21,249 nt of DNA from a virus. The number at the start of each line of letters is the position of its first letter. Within the stretch, counting starts at the first letter, position 1. Position numbers and translations under genes: made by a program. The stretch is taken from IMG/VR virus record IMGVR_UViG_3300044490_000423, positions 1-21,249 of that record. One strand, given 5' to 3'. The notes beneath the pieces are model-generated. The model ran no database searches. It was given only the letters and a program-made list of their open reading frames with translations, and had not been told where the DNA came from. Shown piece by piece: positions 8,901-15,187 of this stretch.

Positions 8901-10038
8901 ACCGCTCGGCGTTCCAACGCCGGGCTTCGGCGAGGTCCTGCTGGACGAGGGGGCTTGCCGGGAACCGCTCACGCAACCAGATCATGCCCCGATGGACGAG
9001 GTTCCCCGCTTGCTGGACGCGCTCGTTGACGTTGATCGCCCAGGCGTTGAGGGTCTTGTCGGCTTGCCCCAGGAGGTTGATGACCCAGATGACGCCCCGG
9101 CCGACGTTCACGACGGCCTCGGCGAGCTGGGCCATGCCCGCTCGCGCGTCGTAGGCGAAGGCCATCATCGTGCCGTGCAGGCTCGTCGTGGCCTTCTCGT
9201 CGCCCATGATCTCGTGCAGGAGGTCTTGAGCGCCCTTGGTCAAAATGCCGAGCGCGTCTTGGCCGACGACCGCCATGAACTTGTCGCCCATGTCGGCAAT
9301 CGAGCTGGTGACGCCATCGAGCGACTGGCTCTGCATTTCGGCCGCGGCGTTGAAGTCCGCGAGCTTCTGGGTCAGCACGTCATAGAGCTTGCCTTGCTCG
9401 ATGAGCTGCTTGATCTGCTTGCCGCTCAGGCCGATGGAGGCCGCGAGCTGCGAGTTGTCGATCTGCTCGCCACTCAACAACGCCCGCATTTCGGACTTGG
9501 CCTGGTCGGCGTTGATGCTCAACACCTTCATGGCGTTGGACATGGCGACCGTGAGCTTTTGGACCTGCTCGGGCTTCATGCCCGCCGCCATGCCAGCAGG
9601 CAGCGCGACCGCGAACTGCTCGACGAGCTCCTTGGTCGTCGCGGTCGTTTTGAGGGCGTCTTGCTGAATCTGGCGGAACAAGCCAGCCGAGAGCTGCTGT
9701 GCCGCCTTGATCTTCTCGATGCCCTGGAGCACCTGGCCGTTGGCGGTCGTGATCTTGCCGTTGGCCGCCAGGATGGCCGCGACCTGCAAGTTGAGCTTCT
9801 GCAGGTCGTTCGCCGCCTGGACCGCCTTCGCGCCGAACATGGCCAACCCGCCAGCCGCGACGCCCGCGAGCGCGCCCTGCAAGAGCCCGAACTTGCCCCG
9901 CAGATCGCTCACCGCCTTGTTGAGCTGGCCGACCTTGCCCTTGAAGCTGTCGGTCTGCCGCTCAGCGTTGCGGATACCCTGGTTGTATTGCTCGGCACGG
10001 AGGTTCAGGCGGACAAGGATCTCCCGTTCCGTCGCCAT
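5941..10038 (-). CDS. Tape measure protein
   Basis: The longest gene, 1365 residues. I choose ATG 10038 because GGAGGTG ends three bases before it; a TTG 12 bases upstream is in frame but lies inside the ribosome binding site. The protein opens with MATEREILVRLNLRAEQYNQ and SFKGKVGQLNKAVSDLRGKF, typical of tape measures, followed by an Ala/Gly-rich hydrophobic helix (about 51-75). A Gly/Arg-rich linker lies near residues 409-447. Very long charged coiled-coil stretches rich in E, R, K, A and Q follow, with a second hydrophobic patch (LKGALIGGFLDLIIGSF) near 757-773. By the general rule of about 0.15 nm of tail per residue, a tail of roughly 200 nm is expected. The protein fills the tube, sets its length and is ejected with DNA. 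I see no lysozyme or peptidase motif. Confidence 0.95.
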   Translation of the reverse strand: MATEREILVRLNLRAEQYNQGIRNAERQTDSFKGKVGQLNKAVSDLRGKFGLLQGALAGVAAGGLAMFGAKAVQAANDLQKLNLQVAAILAANGKITTANGQVLQGIEKIKAAQQLSAGLFRQIQQDALKTTATTKELVEQFAVALPAGMAAGMKPEQVQKLTVAMSNAMKVLSINADQAKSEMRALLSGEQIDNSQLAASIGLSGKQIKQLIEQGKLYDVLTQKLADFNAAAEMQSQSLDGVTSSIADMGDKFMAVVGQDALGILTKGAQDLLHEIMGDEKATTSLHGTMMAFAYDARAGMAQLAEAVVNVGRGVIWVINLLGQADKTLNAWAINVNERVQQAGNLVHRGMIWLRERFPASPLVQQDLAEARRWNAERWKAIPSEAERRRQAVEAKYQGMDPDAFLKSLQGGGRGMTGPRGGGLNYTPNPRTLGGGGSTRRGRGGKSDAQRAAEQAQRELEKRQDEAVRALMDDMNHALSKNDAWKGGLAGRIKVMNNYLAQLKKLPRSEQEVLDLSRRLELAHIEQKVSNIEKEREARERAVEARKDAEREAADFAVARAEAERDMKLKVLDWEEEDAKTANERKRAEVQRLYDRQRIDATTYFAEIGRLRQSDLDAELQAAQKRIEAEQQVLEMRLKQLKNPTDGLVDWSAVAEAEGQLAQLRAESDRLKAKHKGDSEAIAKETGTAMADAIFDQTRDGLERALDTVFGSGDPIEGIQNAIQASAKKGLSDAFASSEVGQKIGGLFGGAGALGGLKGALIGGFLDLIIGSFRDLGRAAEINRSHQDEIAGWNQDPVEQARLWGRQTREKFRKDREKTTKFLGLIPIGHSPGFVTAEEEAAIAAEENRRIAEAEKQAQANARAEVAETIDNAIARITRLQKLGRATVADVVAELKRLQGTAGITQEQLEDLQIQIQELEQQQREDAAAKWDQALSDLLYFNEVSKEEAARRIEAEMAATDQSTEWGRQRYTELRKWLKHLNDDMAEDRADAERRAAEEAQEAARAFENAWEGAIKNAEGFLRQFANAAENEIKALRSNLETQFLAMENDFNLFTSIGFWGRAEAEFDQLGQKIQMLRAFHQQLGMLNAGNNQVQSTLNAFASGGYVNGTFIRNYGDWEAFFQEAFGMTGTNGRLTSTRTGGTTLQGYELPGYSRVPALAQENMLTRIKEMQSIDRELKRLEIERNKLKWDTEAEGEKVARDMELQYRLLLAEYRKDPREIAEVRKAQIEAEFRDRYEQLRHSGYLSGRFDIEEQHKISNYLDAIKDLMKAQVDQETRYTDANPLPVRVVELPPAFPLPASFYFRQAQQPTLSLEAGAIQINGSGLSDRQLTSAVEQAIVNAGATLTRVVNRQNGIGQAIVRVG

Positions 10039-10071
10039 GTTCACCTCCAAAGAAAAAGGCGAGGGCCACCC

Positions 10072-10847
10072 CTACCCGGGGAGCCCCCGCCTGCGTTGCA
10101 GCGCCAGGTACTCGCTGGCCGACATGGCCTTGTAGCCGCCTATGACGGGCATCTCCCAGTCCTCGGTGGAAAGGTTCTGGTTCCAGAAGCCGCCGTCGGC
10201 CAAGACGTAGATCGCGGCGCGGCTATAGCGTGCTAATACGTCGGCGGGGTGGAGCTTGTATCGCTCGCAGACGCGCTCGATGAGGGCGTGGAAGTGGGCC
10301 CACTCGGGGGTTTCGAGATATTCAGGGCCTCCACCATTCTTGCGGACAGGACGCCGCGCCCCCAGAGCTTTCCCAGGGTGTCGGCCACCTTGTTCTTCCG
10401 CACCTGGGCCTTGACGAGCTCAATCACCTCGGCGAGCGAGGCGTTGTAGTTGAGCCAGGCTTCGTCGAGGTTCGGGTCGTAGGCCTGGAGGATCACGACC
10501 GCGAGCTCGGTCAGGTCCTCGTCCGATTCCACGATCGCGGCGGTGAGCGCGGCGGCGAAGGCGTCCTCGCCAGCGAGCCACGCCTCGAGCAAGAACTTGA
10601 GGTAGGGCCCGATGAGCCGCTTCATGTGCCGCTCGGTGCCGTAGGGCAGGTGCGTGATGGTGATCTCGCGTCCGCCGATTGTCACCTTGTCGATGCTGGC
10701 CTCCGCGCCTTCCAGCGCCTCGTTGATGGCCGCGCCCAGCTCCTCGTCGGTCGTGATGGGCTTGGGCGGCTCCACCATCGCGTCGAGGATGCTGCCGGGC
10801 GTGCTCGTGGGCGAAGGCGCGCCCTTGCGCTTCTGCTGCTTCTTCAT
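10072..10847 (-). CDS. Tail assembly chaperone, frameshifted long form (gpGT-like)
   Basis: The short chaperone frame contains GGGAAAG at 10374-10368, phased G GGA AAG (codons 159-160). This is the same heptamer lambda uses for its gpG-gpGT -1 shift. Reading back one base there (10368 read twice) opens a 98-codon extension ending at TAG 10074-10072, so the long form is 258 residues. The extension looks like real protein (EWAHFHALIERV, YSRAAIYVLADGGFW, GYKAMSASEYLALQRRRGLP), whereas the unshifted frame beyond this point is a Ser/Pro/Thr-rich string typical of out-of-frame reading. A modest GCGG/CCGC stem could form about a dozen bases downstream. By analogy the long form helps load tube subunits onto the tape measure. 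It lies just before the tape measure gene, as expected. Confidence 0.85.
10233..10847 (-). CDS. Tail assembly chaperone, short form (gpG-like)
   Basis: The unshifted product is 204 residues from ATG 10847, with AGGAGG about eleven bases upstream. It has a low-complexity basic N-terminus (MKKQQKRKGAPS), then a helical core (ITHLPYGTERHMKRLIGPYL, FAAALTAAIVESDEDLTELA, YNASLAEVIELVKAQV). The last 40 or so residues follow the slippery site; the final 25 are Ser/Pro/Thr-rich and probably are not a folded domain. The position between the tube and tape measure genes is diagnostic for this family. It is expected to be a non-virion assembly factor made in excess over the frameshifted form. Confidence 0.88.
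   Translation of the reverse strand: MKKQQKRKGAPSPTSTPGSILDAMVEPPKPITTDEELGAAINEALEGAEASIDKVTIGGREITITHLPYGTERHMKRLIGPYLKFLLEAWLAGEDAFAAALTAAIVESDEDLTELAVVILQAYDPNLDEAWLNYNASLAEVIELVKAQVRKNKVADTLGKLWGRGVLSARMVEALNISKPPSGPTSTPSSSASASDTSSTPPTY
10368..10374 (-). promoter_or_regulatory. Programmed -1 ribosomal frameshift site GGGAAAG
   Basis: On the minus strand the heptamer is GGGAAAG, with the zero frame dividing it as G GGA AAG. That is the exact X XXY YYZ phase needed for tandem slippage by one base. It joins the chaperone frame to the 98-codon downstream frame that ends at 10072. The match to the lambda G/T heptamer is established knowledge; use of this copy is inferred from phase and from the coding quality of both frames. 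Confidence 0.85.
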
Positions 10848-10875
10848 GGGGGTGTGGTCCTCCTACGCAGCGCGA

Positions 10876-10897
10876 AGGGCCCCTCGGCGGGGGCCCT
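10876..10897 (-). terminator. 8-bp GC-rich stem-loop before the chaperone ribosome binding site
   Basis: AGGGCCCC (10876-10883) and GGGGCCCT (10890-10897) are perfect inverted repeats with a six-base loop. It lies between the tube gene and the chaperone start, close to the AGGAGG that serves the chaperone. There is no T-run. A role in lowering downstream expression relative to the abundant tube protein is plausible but unproven. Confidence 0.4.
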
Positions 10898-10933
10898 CAG
10901 CGCGTCAGAGATGGATGAGGTCAGGCGATGGGC

Positions 10934-10957
10934 CCCTACGCCACGGATGGCGTAGGG
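10934..10957 (-). terminator. 9-bp stem-loop directly after the tail tube stop codon
   Basis: CCCTACGCC (10934-10942) and GGCGTAGGG (10949-10957) pair perfectly around a six-base loop. It begins one base after the tube gene's TAA. A second stem-loop lies about 40 bases further on. No U-tract follows. The pair may protect the tube mRNA 3' end or attenuate transcription into the chaperone and tape measure genes. Confidence 0.45.
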
Positions 10958-10958
10958 C

Positions 10959-11765
10959 TTAGCTCACGCCCGGGAAGCGCAGGTAGTGGTACGCCACGAT
11001 GGGCTGCTTCTTGCCGTCGAGGGTCACTTCCTTGCCGTAGGCGCGCAGCTGCACGGGGATCTTCGCGTTCGAGCGCGCGTCGGCGAAGTTCGGCTGGTAG
11101 TTGCCGACCGAGCTGACGCACGGAACGTAGATGATCGCCTGTTCGCCGTTGCGGTCCGTGAACACCGTCTTGAGGGCCTTCTTCGGCACCGCGAAGCCGC
11201 CGATGGGCTTGACGTACTGGCGAATCCACTTCACGTCGTTGCCGGCGGCGGGCGCGGCCGAGAGCGCGGGCTTGACCGTGACCTCGCCGGTCGCCTCATC
11301 ATAGTCCTCGATGTAGGTGTCCTCGAGGCCGTTGGCTGTCTCGACCTCGATGCGCTGGCCGATGACGATGCCGGCGCCGGCCGTCTCGAGGGTAAACTTG
11401 GTGGTCGTGGGCGCGGGCGCGGCAGCGACGGTATCGGGCGCGGGGCTCGCGCCGTAGTCCTTGGTCGTGGGCGCGCCGCCGGCCGCGAGGTCGACCGCGC
11501 GGGCCGTGTACTCGTCGAAGGTGAAGCCCACCGTCCCGTCGCGGCCGATCACGGCCTGGACCTTGGTGGTGTTCGGGTGCCCCGTCTTGAGCTCGAACAT
11601 TTCAGCGGGGAAGTCGTAGGACTCCGAGCCCGCCTCGATCACGCCCTCCCAGACCCACTTGCCGGTCTGGTCGTTCTCGGGCGTGCCCTCGGGGGCGGTG
11701 AACACGTCGACCACGCCGATTCGCACGTTGCGCTCGTGCAAAAGTTCCTGCGAAAGACCTTCCAT
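10959..11765 (-). CDS. Major tail tube protein
   Basis: A 268-residue protein from ATG 11765 with GGGAGG eight to ten bases upstream. The N-terminal part (MEGLSQELLHERNVRIGVVD, then the acidic, Gly-rich stretch around IEAGSESYDFPAEMFELKTG) and the C-terminal part (YLRFPGV ending) are beta-rich in the way of siphovirus tube subunits. A Pro/Ala/Thr-rich hinge at about 108-121 leads into an extra beta segment (about 123-177; KFTLETAGAGIVIGQRIEVE and the acidic turn DYDEATGEVTV), probably a surface loop or small inserted domain on the outside of the tube. It lies between the terminator and chaperone genes, the standard place, and is followed at once by a stem-loop, as fits a very abundant product. 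An Ig-like decoration is the alternative reading of the insert. Confidence 0.88.
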   Translation of the reverse strand: MEGLSQELLHERNVRIGVVDVFTAPEGTPENDQTGKWVWEGVIEAGSESYDFPAEMFELKTGHPNTTKVQAVIGRDGTVGFTFDEYTARAVDLAAGGAPTTKDYGASPAPDTVAAAPAPTTTKFTLETAGAGIVIGQRIEVETANGLEDTYIEDYDEATGEVTVKPALSAAPAAGNDVKWIRQYVKPIGGFAVPKKALKTVFTDRNGEQAIIYVPCVSSVGNYQPNFADARSNAKIPVQLRAYGKEVTLDGKKQPIVAYHYLRFPGVS

Positions 11766-11785
11766 CGTTTGTTTCCTCCCGGCGT

Positions 11786-12184
11786 CTAGCCGTAGTAAGC
11801 GAACGTCACCTGGCAGAACACGAGGCCGCCGCCTGTGGGGTCAGGCAGCAGCTCCCAGCCCCCGCTTGCGAGCGAGAAGTCGGCGAGTGCCCCCGTGCCG
11901 GGGAGCCGCCGCCCGTGCGTCAGCCCGAGGGCTGTGGTCAGCGCGTTGGCCTCGTGCCAGGCCTCCTCGGGGGTCACGCCGTAGCAGTAGACGGCGAGCT
12001 GGCCCTCGAGCCGGCCCGGGATGGGGGTGGGGTCGCTCATTCGCTGGTAAATGAGCCGGAAATAGGGACGCTTGGGCTCTTGAGCCTGCCTGCTGGTCGG
12101 CCGGGCGGTTCCCAGGACCACCGGCATGGTGGTCGCGCCCTTGATGATGTGATTCAGAACCGTTGCCGCGTCGGTCGCCTTCAT
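11786..12184 (-). CDS. Putative tail terminator / completion protein
   Basis: I place the start at ATG 12184 (MKATDAATVLNHIIKGATT), giving 132 residues. GGAGGG lies about eight bases upstream, and the longer frame reading to 12307 adds only Arg/Ala-rich out-of-frame sequence that overlaps the preceding gene. Size, position immediately before the tube gene, and the pattern of an N-terminal helix followed by alternating strands (YFRLIYQRMSD, GQLAVYCYGVTPEEAWHEAN, FCQVTFAYYG) fit the small proteins that cap the tube and mediate joining to the head. No family signature is decisive, so the call relies mostly on order. The start is four bases past the upstream stop, so translation is probably coupled. 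Confidence 0.6.
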   Translation of the reverse strand: MKATDAATVLNHIIKGATTMPVVLGTARPTSRQAQEPKRPYFRLIYQRMSDPTPIPGRLEGQLAVYCYGVTPEEAWHEANALTTALGLTHGRRLPGTGALADFSLASGGWELLPDPTGGGLVFCQVTFAYYG

Positions 12185-12188
12185 GGCG

Positions 12189-12680
12189 TCAGCCCTCCTC
12201 GTTCGACCGGATGCGCCGGCGCACGCCGCGCTTGCCCTCTCGGGCGCGGTCGCGGTCGCGTGAGGCTGCTTCGCTCGACGGGCTCGGCGTGAGGCCCAGG
12301 CCCACACTGTCGTGGCGGGTGCCGTCGGCGAGGGTCACTTCCCACGACCCGCGCGCGCGGCCGGTGTCGATTGGCGTGTCGACGACGATCTCGCGCAGGA
12401 GGAACAGCGCGCCGTCGTTGAGCGCGCCTTCGAGCGCGGCGTCGGGGTCCGCCCCGTCGATGATCCAGTCGATGGCGCGGTCGAGCGCCCGGTTGAGGTT
12501 CGCCGCCCCGTTGGCGAGGTTGATGTCCACCATGCCGTCGGGGGCCTGGCGGGAATGCCCCTCCTCGAGCGCGGGCATGTACACGAGGTCGGTGTAGACC
12601 TCGGCTTCTTTGAGCGGCTGGGTCACGTCGAGTGTGCGCCAGAGCCGATGATGGTCCTCGAGCTCGAACCGCTGGGGCAC
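12189..12680 (-). CDS. HK97 gp10-like head-tail joining protein
   Basis: Starting at GTG 12680 (one base past the TGA of the upstream gene, with a G-rich AAAGGGGGG ribosome binding site) gives 163 residues beginning MPQRFELEDHHRLWRTLDVT. An ATG 57 bases further upstream lies inside the preceding gene and is less likely. The segment LREIVVDTPIDTGRARGSW is the recognisable signature of the HK97 gp10 family. These proteins act in neck or tail completion, and the gene sits where they normally do. The C-terminus is strongly basic (about 30 residues rich in R, E and S) and probably disordered. Confidence 0.75.
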   Translation of the reverse strand: MPQRFELEDHHRLWRTLDVTQPLKEAEVYTDLVYMPALEEGHSRQAPDGMVDINLANGAANLNRALDRAIDWIIDGADPDAALEGALNDGALFLLREIVVDTPIDTGRARGSWEVTLADGTRHDSVGLGLTPSPSSEAASRDRDRAREGKRGVRRRIRSNEEG

Positions 12681-12681
12681 A

Positions 12682-13155
12682 TCAATCCCCCCTTTCGATC
12701 GGAAGCCTTCGCACGGCGAAAATGCTGGTGAGCGCACCGGGCCTGGCCCAGACCGCCTGATGCGCCTCCCCGTTGATGACGAACTCGACGCGGGCGAGCT
12801 CGGGGTAAGGGCCGCCCTCGGTGTCGGTCGGGTCGTCGAGCCGCGTTTGCAAAAACGCCTCGATCGCAGCCGTGCGGGGCAGCTTGACGATCAGGTCGCC
12901 GGTCTCGAGCACCCCGCCTGCGGCCGTGATGAACCCGAGACTCGCAGGCCTCACGTCAGGCGCGGTGACAGCGAGCGTCAACGGCTCACCGCGCTGGGTT
13001 TCGCGCACCGTCGGGTCCATCGAGAGCGAGTCCCATTCGGGTGTCTCGGGCCAGCGGCACAGCACCAGGGAATAGTCGAGGCGCAGCCCCGCCTTGGGGA
13101 GCTGGGCGAGCCCTTTGGCAAGCTGCTCACGCGCCTTCTCGATGGGACTGGGCAT
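12682..13155 (-). CDS. Putative head closure (stopper) protein
   Basis: A 157-residue protein from ATG 13155 with GGGAGG about ten bases upstream. It lies second after the capsid-side connector, where the head-closure protein is encoded in HK97- and SPP1-like modules. The helix-rich N-terminus (MPSPIEKAREQLAKGLAQLP) is followed by beta-rich sequence (PLTLAVTAPDVRPASLGFIT, ARVEFVINGEAHQAVWARPG). No family motif is certain, so the assignment depends on gene order and size. It ends just before the GTG of the gp10-like gene, so the two are translationally linked. Confidence 0.45.
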   Translation of the reverse strand: MPSPIEKAREQLAKGLAQLPKAGLRLDYSLVLCRWPETPEWDSLSMDPTVRETQRGEPLTLAVTAPDVRPASLGFITAAGGVLETGDLIVKLPRTAAIEAFLQTRLDDPTDTEGGPYPELARVEFVINGEAHQAVWARPGALTSIFAVRRLPIERGD

Positions 13156-13161
13156 GGCGCG

Positions 13162-13455
13162 CTACCTCCCAATGACCACGTCGATGGGGTCGTCATTCCA
13201 GCCGATCAGGTCAGCCAAGCGGCGCGCGAGCAGCTTGCGCGAGTCCGCCGGATCGATGCTCACGCCCTCGGCCTCGATGCGCGTCGTCGAGAGCTCACTG
13301 TCGGCGGCTTCGATGAGGATGCGTGCGAGCTCACCCAGCTCGGTGTCGTCGAGCTGGTCGATGAGCGCCTCCACCTCGGTCGCCTCGTCACGCTTCACGC
13401 CCAACAGCAACCGGGCCTGGAGCTTCTGCGCGGGTGTGGCCGGCATGGGGCTCAC
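13162..13455 (-). CDS. Putative head-tail connector (adaptor) protein
   Basis: A small, acidic, almost wholly helical protein of 97 residues. The frame starts at GTG 13455, which overlaps the preceding TGA as GTGA; an in-frame ATG nine bases on (MPATPAQKLQARLLLG) is the alternative start. Helices such as TEVEALIDQLDDTELGELAR and DSRKLLARRLADLIGWND fit the gp6/gp15-type adaptor that binds under the portal ring. The closing segment DDPIDVVIGR is short. Identification is by size, helix content and position after the capsid gene, not by a recognised motif. Confidence 0.5.
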   Translation of the reverse strand: MSPMPATPAQKLQARLLLGVKRDEATEVEALIDQLDDTELGELARILIEAADSELSTTRIEAEGVSIDPADSRKLLARRLADLIGWNDDPIDVVIGR

Positions 13456-13835
13456 CGCCCCTCGCGGGGCACCCCACGCGAGCGGCGTCGACCCGCATGC
13501 GCATCGGTGGTCCTTCCAGGGGCCGGGGGCGTGCGGAATGCCGCATCACCCACGTCGCCCCCCTCGGGGCCCGTTGCTGACGATTCTGGCGCGATTGGCG
13601 GGGTGTCTTCACGCGAGGCGACCGCCTCATCGTCGACGCCAGGCACGAGGCCTTCCCAGTCGTTCGGCGAGTACTCGTGAGCGTCGACCACCCGCCCCGA
13701 CAGGGCACTGGCAATGCGCTGGGCCTCGTGAGGCGCGATGGGCTCGGAGACCCCGTTGATGAACCGGGCACCGCCCGCGATGTCATTGAAGCTGGGCCAG
13801 CGGTCGACCACCACGCGCTTGGTCTTCTCGATCAT
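13452..13835 (-). CDS. Small virion-module protein of unknown function
   Basis: A 127-residue protein from ATG 13835 with GGAGG about six bases upstream. I do not recognise the family. The N-terminal half could fold (MIEKTKRVVVDRWPSFNDIA, GARFINGVSEPIAPHEAQRI, DAHEYSPNDWEGLVPG), while the C-terminal half is Pro/Ala/Arg/Gly-rich and likely disordered (ending HAGRRRSRGVPREGR). Its TGA overlaps the GTG of the connector gene, so expression is coupled. Genes here, right after the capsid gene, often code for head decoration proteins, capsid completion proteins or small neck proteins, but the sequence supports none of these specifically. Confidence 0.6.
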   Translation of the reverse strand: MIEKTKRVVVDRWPSFNDIAGGARFINGVSEPIAPHEAQRIASALSGRVVDAHEYSPNDWEGLVPGVDDEAVASREDTPPIAPESSATGPEGGDVGDAAFRTPPAPGRTTDAHAGRRRSRGVPREGR

Positions 13836-13857
13836 GGGCTACCTCCGTACTCGTGAT

Positions 13858-13921
13858 GGGGGAGGGGCGCCCCAAGGCACCCGAAGGGCTGTTGCCCAAC
13901 GTGGCCTCTAGCGCCCCTCCC
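13858..13921 (-). terminator. 11-bp stem-loop after the major capsid gene
   Basis: GGGAGGGGCGC (13860-13870) is perfectly inverted as GCGCCCCTCCC (13911-13921). The 40-base interior, read on the minus strand, contains a smaller CCCTTCGGG element that can form a UUCG-capped hairpin. It starts nine bases past the capsid stop and lies before the ribosome binding site of the next gene. No T-run follows. It may stabilise the capsid mRNA or attenuate read-through. Confidence 0.5.
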
Positions 13922-13929
13922 GGCGCGCA

Positions 13930-15114
13930 TCAGTTCTTGATGCCCTTGAGCCGCGCCACCGACAGGGTCGAGTAGAGCGCGGTGCCGGCATACCACTTCA
14001 CGCGGTAACGCTCGGCATCCTTGTCTTGAACCGTACCGACCGGCTGGACCCGGATGCCCGCGGAGGCGCCACCGAAGAGGCCCTGGAAGGCCCCCTGGCC
14101 GATGCGCACCGCGTAGACCGAGACGGTGTTGTTGGCCGCGCCCTGCTGCTCATTGGCCATGACGAACTCGCTCTTCAGCACCGGCGCGCCGTTGAGCGTG
14201 AGCACCGGCCGGCCGAAATTGGGCAGCTGGAGCATGGCCGAGTCCGTGCCACCTGCCACGCGCAGAAGCGCCTTGTACGAGCGGATGGTGCGCTCATTCA
14301 TGAGGTAGCAACTCACGGGCCCGCCCTTGACCTTGTCCGCGAGCTGGTCGAGCAGGTCCCAGTTGAGGTCGGCACCGTTGGGGCCCGCCTCGATGGTCTG
14401 GGTGGGCACCACCAGGTGCTTGAGGCCCGTGAAGCTCTTGGTCTCCGTCGCCGTGAGGGTGATGGTGGCATCCGCCGCACCCTTGTTCGCGGGGTTGAGC
14501 GTGAGCCTCAGGTACTTCGAGGGCATCTCGGAGCGCACGACCACCTGGCCCGTCGCGCCAGGCAGGGCCACCCAGGCGCCGGGGTTTACGTCCCCCGGGG
14601 CGGTGTAGCGCACCTGAGACCCGTCGGCGTCGAGCTCGAGGTAGCCCTTGCCCTTGCCGTGGTTGTCGGACACCTCGTCGACCGAGACGACGAAGCCCGC
14701 GGGAGCACCCGCGATGTTGCCCCCCAGCACCTGGAAGGCGGCCCCATTGATGAGGGCGTGGCGGAACTTCCGGGCCACCGCCTTGGTCTTCATGCCGACC
14801 TGAATCGCGGTCTGGTCGTTCGTGTCGCCCATCGTCTCGTCGAGGAACGCATCGACGTCCACGTCGCCGAGGATGGCGCGCAGCACGACCGTGATCTCCT
14901 CGACGGTGCCGGCGCTCTCGTCGATGGTGTCGTTGGGCGCGTAGAAGTCGGCTTCCGGCAGGGCGAGCTCGCGGTTGTACACGAGCGACTTGCCCGAAAG
15001 GCCCCGGAAGTCGAGCACGTTGAAGAGATCGTCTTCGGTGTAGATCTCCTCGATGAGGCCGCTCATCAGCTCGTCTTGCGAGAGCCGCTCGGCCACTTCC
15101 TTCAAAAGAGGCAT
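13930..15114 (-). CDS. Major capsid protein (HK97-fold type)
   Basis: A 394-residue protein from ATG 15114 with AAAGGAG about eight bases upstream. It follows the scaffold gene and has the size and texture of an HK97-fold major capsid protein: an acidic helical N-terminal arm (KEVAERLSQDELMSGLIEEI), an extended-loop region (ALPEADFYAPNDTIDESAG), a long spine-helix candidate (DTNDQTAIQVGMKTKAVARK), and a closing domain with LPNFGRPVLTLNGAPVLKSE and IGQGAFQGLFGG. Residues about 150-225 (from NHGKGKGYLELDADGSQVRY through ATITLTATETKSF) look like an extra beta domain inserted in the core and could project outward. It is probably the most abundant product of the module. I see no protease site or crosslinking-residue evidence. 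Confidence 0.85.
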   Translation of the reverse strand: MPLLKEVAERLSQDELMSGLIEEIYTEDDLFNVLDFRGLSGKSLVYNRELALPEADFYAPNDTIDESAGTVEEITVVLRAILGDVDVDAFLDETMGDTNDQTAIQVGMKTKAVARKFRHALINGAAFQVLGGNIAGAPAGFVVSVDEVSDNHGKGKGYLELDADGSQVRYTAPGDVNPGAWVALPGATGQVVVRSEMPSKYLRLTLNPANKGAADATITLTATETKSFTGLKHLVVPTQTIEAGPNGADLNWDLLDQLADKVKGGPVSCYLMNERTIRSYKALLRVAGGTDSAMLQLPNFGRPVLTLNGAPVLKSEFVMANEQQGAANNTVSVYAVRIGQGAFQGLFGGASAGIRVQPVGTVQDKDAERYRVKWYAGTALYSTLSVARLKGIKN

Positions 15115-15144
15115 GCGTCAGGCTCCTTTCTACGCCCAAGCGAA

Positions 15145-15172
15145 AGCCCCCGGACCCATCGGCCCAGGGGCT
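15145..15172 (-). other. 6-bp stem-loop between scaffold and capsid genes
   Basis: AGCCCC (15145-15150) pairs with GGGGCT (15167-15172) in the short spacer between the scaffold stop and the capsid start, with a CCG/CGG pair possible inside the loop. It is weaker than the other spacer hairpins and could be chance in such GC-rich DNA. If real, it may help set the scaffold-to-capsid ratio. Confidence 0.25.
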
Positions 15173-15187
15173 GCGCTCGGGGCGCAC

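Noticed and set aside
6667-10236. Plus-strand open frame of 1189 codons across the tape measure gene
   Set aside because: It mirrors the minus-strand coiled-coil gene in GC-rich DNA, is Leu/Gly/Asp/Arg-biased without any domain, and lacks a credible start. The minus-strand frame has the ribosome binding site and family pattern.
12185-12307. Longer N-terminus for the tail terminator protein
   Set aside because: The extension overlaps the gp10-like gene, is Arg/Ala-rich, and the ATG at 12184 has a good ribosome binding site.
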